From an uncultured Bacteroidales bacterium (GTDB taxonomy: Bacteria > Bacteroidota > Bacteroidia > Bacteroidales > P3), in NCBI GenBank assembly GCA_900316515.1, contig ONDE01000003.1, positions 80,347-144,346 on the forward strand: 64,000 nucleotides of DNA, written 5' to 3'. How positions within the stretch are numbered: the first letter of the stretch is position 1; every line of letters starts with the position of its first letter. The notes under the pieces are model-generated. The model saw nothing but the letters and a program-made list of their open reading frames with translations. It searched no databases and had not been told where the DNA came from. Made by a program: the position numbers and the translations under genes. Shown one piece after another: positions 58,380-64,000 of this stretch.

Positions 58380-59675
58380 TTAATTGCGCTTATGGGTCAT
58401 TATGTCGAGTATCATGTCGTCAGTCTGGTTCATACCGTCTTTGCCCAGGCGGCCCAGGTTATGGATGCTGCAGTCGAGATCGCTCTCGCTCAGACCGTCG
58501 GTGCAGTCCACCACGCGGCTGTGCACTGCCAACTCGCTGCACACGAAGGCCGAATAGAGGCCTACGCTCATCTTCAGGGCGCAGCTGGGCTTGGCACCGT
58601 CGCATACCATGCCGGCGATGGTGTTGATCATGTTCTTCAAGGCGTAGCCTACCTGCTCGAAGTTTCCACCTTCGAGGTAAGTCAGCCCGGCACTTACACC
58701 CATCGTGGCGTTCACAATGCCGCAGAGGGCACTCAAACGGCCTATGCCACGCTTTATGTATATGCTCATCAGGTGGCTCATGGTGAGGGCGCGCATAATC
58801 TGCTCGTCGCTGTTGCCCCTGAGGGTGCCGTAGTAGTATACCGGAAGCGTGCAGCAGATACCCTGGTTGCCGCTACCAGAGTTGCTGTAGACGGGCTTGG
58901 TGCATCCGTCCATACGGGCGTCACTGGCGGCCACAGTGCGAGCCACCACGGTGTGCACCATATCGCCACGGGCCTGCTCCATCAGTATCTGTCCGGTGTG
59001 GAGCCCCATGCCTTCGAGACCGCATTCCGAGGCGGCATTGTTGTATTCCACCGTCTCTCGTAGCCAGTCAAGCTCGTCAAGCGGTGCCGTGGTGGCATAG
59101 TCGTAGACCATGTGGGCAGTGAGCTCCAACCGCTGCTTGTTGTCCTCCTTGGGGTCGTCATCGTTGTCCTGCTCCTGGAAAAGGCCAAGCTTATGGTCGA
59201 GCAGCACTTGGTCGTCCTTCTTGAGAAAGATGAAGTTGGTGTGCTTCTTGGCAATTACGGCAACGACAGAACTCTTGCCGCAAACCGCCGAACACTCTAT
59301 ATAAAGCTTGTCGCTGGTCTCCTTGACGCTGATGTCGATGCTGTCGGCATGGTTGGCCAGCCAGCGCTTGGCATCGTCTACCTGGTTCTCGGGCATCGTC
59401 AACACCTCGAGGCCGCGCTTCGAGTCACCGTGTGTCACAGCCATTGCCACCGCTATAGGCAGTCCTATCATGCCTGTGCCGGGAATGCCAACGCCCATGG
59501 CGTTCTTGAAGACGTTCTTGCTCAATCGCAGCGTGATGTGCTCGGGCTCGCAGCCAAGCGTCTCCACAGCTTTTGCCACGCAGAGCGCCACGGCACCGGG
59601 CTCGGTACAACCCGTGGCGGGCACCACCTCGTGCTGCATAATATCCTTTATCTGCTCGCGTAATACCTTATCCAT
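58380..59675 (-). CDS. CyuA/UPF0597-like L-cysteine desulfidase or serine dehydratase
   Basis: A 431-aa protein of the UPF0597 / serine dehydratase alpha-like family. Cys-containing iron-sulfur site motifs are seen: VVPATGCTEPGAVALCVAKA (about 18), ARMDGCTKPVYSNSGSGNQGI (about 280) and MVCDGAKPSCALKMS. Relatives break down cysteine (releasing sulfide, pyruvate and ammonia) or serine. ATG 59675 is set by the motif start and by the box at 59715-59722. Confidence 0.85.
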   Translation of the reverse strand: MDKVLREQIKDIMQHEVVPATGCTEPGAVALCVAKAVETLGCEPEHITLRLSKNVFKNAMGVGIPGTGMIGLPIAVAMAVTHGDSKRGLEVLTMPENQVDDAKRWLANHADSIDISVKETSDKLYIECSAVCGKSSVVAVIAKKHTNFIFLKKDDQVLLDHKLGLFQEQDNDDDPKEDNKQRLELTAHMVYDYATTAPLDELDWLRETVEYNNAASECGLEGMGLHTGQILMEQARGDMVHTVVARTVAASDARMDGCTKPVYSNSGSGNQGICCTLPVYYYGTLRGNSDEQIMRALTMSHLMSIYIKRGIGRLSALCGIVNATMGVSAGLTYLEGGNFEQVGYALKNMINTIAGMVCDGAKPSCALKMSVGLYSAFVCSELAVHSRVVDCTDGLSESDLDCSIHNLGRLGKDGMNQTDDMILDIMTHKRN

Positions 59676-59714
59676 AGACAGATAGCGAAAATAATTGTTA
59701 TCTATATTAAAATG

Positions 59715-59722
59715 CAAAGATA
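59715..59722 (-). promoter_or_regulatory. Bacteroidota -7 box for the CyuA-like gene
   Basis: TATCTTTG on the minus strand, 39 nt upstream of ATG 59675. Confidence 0.65.
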
Positions 59723-59754
59723 CAACAATTATTCCACATGGCAAATTATATTTT

Positions 59755-59828
59755 TAACTGTAAACTGTAAGTTTTTAGTTTTAAGTAGGCTGGCACACTT
59801 AAAGCTTAAACTCACAGCTTAAAGCTTA
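59755..59828. repeat. Word repeat hairpin (ACTTAAAGCTTAAAC type)
   Basis: The left arm 59755-59786 (AACTGTAAACTGTAAG, TTTTAAGT) and right arm 59797-59828 (ACTTAAAGCTTAAACTC, ACAGCTTAAAGCTTA) flank the centre AGGCTGGCAC. The right arm contains the thioesterase gene's last codons (SKL) and TAA stop (59819-59821). Confidence 0.75.
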
Positions 59829-60202
59829 CTATTCAGTTTGTCCATAAACTTTGCCGTGTCAATAATGAAGCGCTCGTGGGTGCCCTCGCCAATTAGGCCG
59901 CACTCGTCATAGGCCTTGACGCTGAACACCAACCGGCGGCGGTCAACCTCCGTCAGCTCACTGTCGCACCACACGCGCTTGCCTATCGGCGTGGCTGACA
60001 AATGGCTCACATTCACCAGCGTGCCCACGGTGCCCTGTCCTTCGTCAAGATATGGCAACACACTCTCGTAGCAGGTCTGCTCAACCAATGCCACCAGCAT
60101 CGGAGTAGCGAACACATCCACCAACCCGCTGCCCACCCGGGCGGCACTCATCTCGGGTGTTACAATCTGTTCCTTATGTCCTTTGATTCCTGTTTCTATC
60201 AT
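59819..60202 (-). CDS. FlK-like hotdog thioesterase
   Basis: A 127-aa single-hotdog protein. It has MSAARVGSGLVDVFATPMLV and ALVEQTCYESVLPYL, then VGTLVNVSHLSATPIGKRVW and GEGTHERFIID, which match FlK-type (fluoroacetyl-CoA-like) thioesterases. The usual substrate in relatives is a small acyl-CoA; here it is unknown. ATG 60202 lies only 4 nt after the terminator hairpin of the preceding lipoprotein gene, an unusually tight arrangement. Confidence 0.82.
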   Translation of the reverse strand: MIETGIKGHKEQIVTPEMSAARVGSGLVDVFATPMLVALVEQTCYESVLPYLDEGQGTVGTLVNVSHLSATPIGKRVWCDSELTEVDRRRLVFSVKAYDECGLIGEGTHERFIIDTAKFMDKLNSKL

Positions 60203-60206
60203 ACAA

Positions 60207-60242
60207 AAAAGTTTGCATCCTTAACGCAGGATGCAAACTTTT
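60207..60242 (-). terminator. Terminator of the lipoprotein gene abutting the thioesterase start
   Basis: A perfect 14-bp stem AAAAGTTTGCATCC / GGATGCAAACTTTT with an 8-nt loop. On the minus strand its T-run ends 4 nt before the next gene's ATG, so it may also gate that gene. Confidence 0.85.
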
Positions 60243-60284
60243 ATTGCGCAGTATATGCGGTAATTCTATTGCGGGGAATTACTG

Positions 60285-60707
60285 TTAATCCGGTTGTGGC
60301 GATTCGTATCGTTTCATGATATATTTGAAGTCCATGTCTATGTTTGGGTGTTCATTTGCAAGCACAAGTTTGTCATTGGTAAGTTTTTCTATCACAAATA
60401 CTTGTCCATCATAGCAACCGCCATCAATCTCCAGCAGCTGCTTGCCGTCTTTTTTCGTGAGGGTGTATCCATTCCAGGTCGCGATACAATCCGTCCGATA
60501 GTCGGAAGTCAACACCTTGCTGTCGGTGAACTCCATACAGATATACCCCTCGGGAATGTACGCCTGTCCTGCGATGGTGATTTCGTACGACTGTGCCGTG
60601 TTGGTCCACTGGCCGACGAGGAGGTCGGCATCGTCCTTGCCGCAGGCAACGAACAACAATGCTGCGCCCAGCAGGGCGGCGAGGATTTTGATGCTGTGAT
60701 ATTTCAT
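60285..60707 (-). CDS. Small hypothetical lipoprotein
   Basis: A 140-aa protein with signal and lipobox LLFVA-C (cysteine at about 22). The mature part LLVGQWTNTAQSYEITIAG, YIPEGYICMEFTDSKVLTSD and YTLTKKDGKQLLEIDGG suggests a lipocalin-like beta barrel. The function is unknown. It follows the barrel protein gene at a 21-nt gap and ends at a strong terminator. Confidence 0.75.
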   Translation of the reverse strand: MKYHSIKILAALLGAALLFVACGKDDADLLVGQWTNTAQSYEITIAGQAYIPEGYICMEFTDSKVLTSDYRTDCIATWNGYTLTKKDGKQLLEIDGGCYDGQVFVIEKLTNDKLVLANEHPNIDMDFKYIMKRYESPQPD

Positions 60708-60728
60708 TTTTTTGTCATTTTTAGTCGG

Positions 60729-61406
60729 TCAGAACCGGTACTTCCAGCCGAGGGTGAGCGTGGACGGTTGGAAATTTAGGTCGTCCACCTCGGTGTCGAG
60801 TCCGGTGATGTGGGCTTTGCCTATATGCCCGACGCTGATGATGTACTGGAGATAGAGTCCGGCATCAAGCCTACGTTTAGCATACAGGAAGTTGACTGTT
60901 AGAGGAACGATGTAATTTGCTGTGGAGAACGAGTTGACATAGTCGGTACCACCTCGCGAGGTGGAGAGGAATATTTCGCTGAGGCCGACGCCGAAGCCCG
61001 CTGTGGGTTCGAGGGTGAAGTTTCTGCCGAGGTTGAAACGGTAGCCGAGGTCGATATGATAAAGGTTGTCCTGTTTTTTTACAAGCTGGTTCTTGACGGA
61101 GTTGATGTTGTCTGCGGTACCGTCGAGGTGCATCGCGAGGGTGAAGCGGCAGTATTCCACGCCGATGCCGATGCCGACTTGGGCCGCCACGCTGTAGACG
61201 CTACGGTAGTCGAGCGCGGGGTGATAGGTCTGCATGTGGTTGGTGAAGCCTTTGCTGCCGTCGAGGAAGTTAAAACCGAGGTTGAATTCGGCCCAGGGAT
61301 TAACCTTTCTTTTTCCAGCTTCGTTTTCCTGAGATGAAACTGTGCCTACTGCCAGCAAGCAAGCCAGCAGCAGAGCCGTCTGTTTGATGTTGATGTGTTT
61401 TACCAT
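60729..61406 (-). CDS. Outer-membrane beta-barrel protein
   Basis: A 225-aa protein with a signal peptide (LLLACLLAVGTVSSQ) and amphipathic strands ending in the outer-membrane signature WKYRF. Strand-like pieces include PWAEFNLGFNFLDGS, VAAQVGIGIGVEYCRFTLAM and IDLGYRFNLGRNFTLEPTAG. It is probably an OmpW/OmpA-barrel-size porin-like protein of about eight to ten strands. It is co-directional with the lipoprotein gene. Confidence 0.8.
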   Translation of the reverse strand: MVKHINIKQTALLLACLLAVGTVSSQENEAGKRKVNPWAEFNLGFNFLDGSKGFTNHMQTYHPALDYRSVYSVAAQVGIGIGVEYCRFTLAMHLDGTADNINSVKNQLVKKQDNLYHIDLGYRFNLGRNFTLEPTAGFGVGLSEIFLSTSRGGTDYVNSFSTANYIVPLTVNFLYAKRRLDAGLYLQYIISVGHIGKAHITGLDTEVDDLNFQPSTLTLGWKYRF

Positions 61407-61601
61407 GATGTTAAAGTTTTTTTTTATTGAACATTACTGATTTATGCGTTTTGCATGAATGGTATTCAATTTCTCATCATGGTATCGGTTTTTGTTATAC
61501 ATTCTGTTTTACGCCCATATAAACGCTCCTATACGTTTTTTATTGCCCACAGGACTAAATATTTCCATGCAATTGTATTGCGCATGATATTGTTTTTGAA
61601 T

Positions 61602-62993
61602 TTAGGAGTTCGAGTCTTTTTGGTTAGACATTGTTATCATTTTCTGCAGTTCCTCGACGGTGAAGCTGCGGAAGAGGTACTTGTAGCCGATTTCCAGAGG
61701 GATGTCGGGCAGTACTCCGTGGGGACCGGTGGTGCCAATGTGGCGGAACTGCTTGTCGGAGCAGTAGAATGTCAGGCCAGAGTTGGGCAGGCTGATAGGG
61801 TTGTGCCTGGTAAAGGTGGTGGTGAGGCCGCCCGTCTCTTCCCCTATCACCGGTCCCAGCCGGTACTGCTTGGCCATGTTGGCAAGCAAGATGGCAGCGG
61901 AGTAGGTGAACTGCGACTGGATGAAGTACAGCTTGCCGCCGTACGAGGGGTTCTTGGGGTAAAAAAACATTTTTACACGCTTCTCTTCCGGATGGGCAAT
62001 AGTACCCATTTCAGTGTCCGTCATGTCCATGGCCGCCACTTTGTCGGTGAGGCCGTCGAGATGGCAAAGGAAGCGCTTGCAGAAAGCGTCGTTGCCTCCG
62101 CCGTTGTACGAAATGTCCACAAACAGATGGTTGATGCCATAGTGGTTGACAGAGTCGATGCAGGCCGCCACAACGGAATCGAACTGCGGGAACTTATCGT
62201 TAGGACCGCAAGAGTTGAATTCAAACAAGGCAACGCCCTGTTCGGGGAAGATGCTGAAATGCCAAGGTATATCGCGCGGTCCCGTTCCGCCGATGTTACC
62301 CTTGTCGTCCACCTGTACCAGCCATTCATAAAGGATTCTCCTGTCCAGCACGACACTTCGCTCGCCGCCTGCGGTGCGGTAGGCAAAAGTCATCTGCGGG
62401 CTGTAGCCGTAAAAAAGATTGTAGTAAAAATAGAGTGAGCGCAGGATGATGGTGTTCAGATAGGCCTCGCTCTCGTGGCTGATGTACGGCAGGATGCTGT
62501 CGACAATCTCTGTCGCTGGATGCCCGTCGATAGACGTTATCTCGCATCCCCGCAGGCTGTCGGGCATACCATCGTAGGAACTGAAGCGTAGTTTTCCGTC
62601 GCGATACTGAACGATGCTGTACGGCGGGAAGACCATCATGCCTTCCGGCATTTGCGGTGCCGTTGGCGGGAACCCCACATGCGTGTGTCCGTCGAAGTAC
62701 TGGTTCCAACGGGCGATGATGCGCCAGAAGTCGAGCAGCGGCATCGGGCGGTCGAGCCGCGCCAGCGTCTGTTGCTTCAGCTCGTTGTACCGCTCCCTGC
62801 CGAGCGACCACGTCGGGTTCGGGTGGATGCGCTCGTACTGCTCCATCATATAGGCAAAATCCACCCGCATCTGCGCCGGAGAGAGCGTGTCCTGCGCCGA
62901 GGCACCGAAAGCCATCGTTACCATCGCCGCGCATAGCATCAGGATTCTCCGCTTCGCTATCAAAACGTCCACTGGAAGTTTCTTCATATTCAT
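61602..62993 (-). CDS. S41-family peptidase-like exported protein
   Basis: A 463-aa protein with a signal peptide (MLCAAMVTMAFGASAQ). The C-terminal domain shows the S41/tail-specific protease fold: INHLFVDISYNGGGNDAFCK (about 285), YFIQSQFTYSAAILLANMAK with the likely nucleophile Ser (QSQFTYSAA), and GPVIGEETGGLTTTFTRHN. No PDZ domain is clear. It resembles the S41 lipoproteins and carboxy-terminal proteases of Bacteroidota. ATG 62993 is used; 62987 is an alternative. Confidence 0.82.
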   Translation of the reverse strand: MNMKKLPVDVLIAKRRILMLCAAMVTMAFGASAQDTLSPAQMRVDFAYMMEQYERIHPNPTWSLGRERYNELKQQTLARLDRPMPLLDFWRIIARWNQYFDGHTHVGFPPTAPQMPEGMMVFPPYSIVQYRDGKLRFSSYDGMPDSLRGCEITSIDGHPATEIVDSILPYISHESEAYLNTIILRSLYFYYNLFYGYSPQMTFAYRTAGGERSVVLDRRILYEWLVQVDDKGNIGGTGPRDIPWHFSIFPEQGVALFEFNSCGPNDKFPQFDSVVAACIDSVNHYGINHLFVDISYNGGGNDAFCKRFLCHLDGLTDKVAAMDMTDTEMGTIAHPEEKRVKMFFYPKNPSYGGKLYFIQSQFTYSAAILLANMAKQYRLGPVIGEETGGLTTTFTRHNPISLPNSGLTFYCSDKQFRHIGTTGPHGVLPDIPLEIGYKYLFRSFTVEELQKMITMSNQKDSNS

Positions 62994-63073
62994 TGTCTTA
63001 ATGTGTTTATTGTTTGACTGCGGATAGTTCCAAATGGTCTCGGCTTTCTTGTTGCAGTTGCGTCACGTTCCCG

Positions 63074-64000
63074 TTAGTTGTGCTTCAAGTAAAGCATATT
63101 GTTCTTGTAGTCGAAAATGACGTTGAAGTGGCGGAATAAGTCTGTGCCGAGAAGAATGTCGGAATTCAAAACGGACAAATCCATCATACTCCCTGGTATT
63201 TTCGCCACAACACGGTGGTTATCATCCATGAGTTCAATTGGGAAATTCATGCTGTCGACGGCGGAACCAATCTGTGAAAGAATCAGCCATGCATGTGAAT
63301 TGGTGTCTATTTGACTGAAATGCTGGTCAACACGATCCAAAAAAGCAGAATCGAAAGCTGTTCCAGCCGCATTCCCCAAATCCAGGAACACCCGTGCTGT
63401 GCAGGGTGCCCCGTCTTTTAGCCTGAACCCATCGGTCTGGACACACCTGAATCGAGGGAAGCCTTGCTGATTAGTAAATTCCATAGGGATTGCCTTATAT
63501 TGGCCTATCGATGCCGGGAGATGATTGCTCAAGACCATAAAATGCCGCTCGAGGTCTATCTCAACGACATATTTTTCAAAGACATCACGACCTATTGTTG
63601 CACCCAAAGAGGGCATGCTGTACATCAGTGCGGCCCATTTATTGATGTCTATTGTGTCCAGTCGAAATGATGTATGCCCGATTTTATAACAAAGGCTGTC
63701 CGTCACCACGCTATAACGCGCGATGTCCGTCAAATCCTCTGAGCCACGTTTAGCCCGCAGTGTGTCGGTTCGATAAACCCTATAAGTGAAATCCAGTTTT
63801 GCGGCCAAATCGGGGTCGATGTCAGAGCGGTAGCAACCATTGTCAACAAGAACGGTGTCAACCTTCACCCCATTTATTTCGACACTACAGAATATTCCGC
63901 CAGCACCTGTGTGCCCCCAATCGGTTTCAAAACAGATAGGGATGGTGTCCGCAAATAGAGGCTCGGCCACGGTCTTTTCTCTCGTCCCGCTCTTGCAGGC
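63074..64000 (-). CDS. Aspartyl-protease-like lipoprotein, 5' end outside window
   Basis: The frame is open to the window edge, and the first codons read AC-KSGTREKT, so the Cys near 63995 is probably the lipid-modified residue and the signal peptide lies beyond the window. The rest looks like a double retropepsin/aspartyl-protease fold: VEINGVKVDTVLVDNGCYRS, LGATIGRDVFEKYVVEIDLE, ARVFLDLGNAAGTAFDSAF and ILLGTDLFRHFNVIFDYKNN. Both catalytic triplets are altered (DNG and DLG instead of D-T/S-G), so it may be inactive or divergent. Confidence 0.75.
   Translation of the reverse strand, partial: ACKSGTREKTVAEPLFADTIPICFETDWGHTGAGGIFCSVEINGVKVDTVLVDNGCYRSDIDPDLAAKLDFTYRVYRTDTLRAKRGSEDLTDIARYSVVTDSLCYKIGHTSFRLDTIDINKWAALMYSMPSLGATIGRDVFEKYVVEIDLERHFMVLSNHLPASIGQYKAIPMEFTNQQGFPRFRCVQTDGFRLKDGAPCTARVFLDLGNAAGTAFDSAFLDRVDQHFSQIDTNSHAWLILSQIGSAVDSMNFPIELMDDNHRVVAKIPGSMMDLSVLNSDILLGTDLFRHFNVIFDYKNNMLYLKHN

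Overview
The window comes from a moderately GC-rich member of the Bacteroidota, most likely order Bacteroidales. Four things support this. Many genes are preceded by the Bacteroidota -7 promoter box TAnnTTTG. A giant surface protein ends in a type IX secretion (T9SS) C-terminal sorting domain. Several proteins belong to families largely restricted to this phylum (DUF3822, DUF4919, DUF5683, DUF3276/PUR-alpha-like). Gene neighbourhoods such as rsmD-DUF3822 and parA-parB-DUF5683 are typical of it. No rRNA, tRNA, CRISPR array, transposase or integrase was recognised.

Layout. 1-3.1 kb: small accessory genes (a truncated hypothetical, a helix-turn-helix protein, an orphan 248-aa protein, an 81-aa peptide and a lipoprotein). 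3.1-11.9 kb: one 2931-aa secreted protein with about 31 InlB/Flg_new-type repeats and a T9SS tail. 12-19 kb: a TetR-TolC-MFP-RND efflux cluster ending in a small P-II-like gene. 19.2-23.4 kb: yajC, then an operon resembling MurL-MurD2 (the ATP-dependent epimerase route to D-glutamate in peptidoglycan) plus an M20 amidohydrolase. 23.4-27 kb: LEA-like lipoprotein, MMPL/RND exporter and LolA-like protein. 27-36 kb: glnS, an unlisted 41-codon gene, a GT39 glycosyltransferase, a membrane pyrophosphatase, a secreted protein and dxs. 36-40 kb: acyl-ACP thioesterase, argS and M28 peptidase. 40-44.7 kb: an AT-richer 1558-aa fusion of a DEDD exonuclease-like domain, a RecQ helicase and a UvrD-type helicase. 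44.7-53.5 kb: YfcC carrier, glycosyltransferase, DUF4919, CYTH, purC, rsmD, DUF3822, an ECF sigma factor with a small membrane partner, and an Hsp15-like S4 protein. 53.6-58.3 kb: TonB-ExbD-ExbB, DUF5683, ParB, ParA and DUF3276. 58.4-64 kb: a CyuA-like enzyme, a FlK-like thioesterase, a lipoprotein, an outer-membrane barrel, an S41 peptidase and a truncated aspartyl-protease-like lipoprotein.

The most unusual signal is a dispersed family of low-complexity 'word' repeats: 7-12-nt words repeated two to five times with drift, often as two inverted arms around a short, sometimes GC-rich centre. I find about 21 copies. Many sit exactly at gene 3' ends and contribute the stop codon. At least nine lie in frame inside genes (MurL-like, MurD2-like, M20, CYTH), and one builds the N-terminus of the DUF5683 protein. 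The same words recur in intergenic and intragenic copies, so they look like one family. I do not recall a named description of it.

Other points of interest are the MurL-MurD2 pair, the exonuclease-RecQ-UvrD fusion, a recent 405-bp duplication inside the giant adhesin, a Lys at the K+-independence position of the pyrophosphatase, and degenerate DNG/DLG motifs in the aspartyl-protease-like protein. From about 36 to 64 kb every gene is on the minus strand. Gaps in the stretch from 52.1 to 40.0 kb are very short, so much of it may be co-transcribed.
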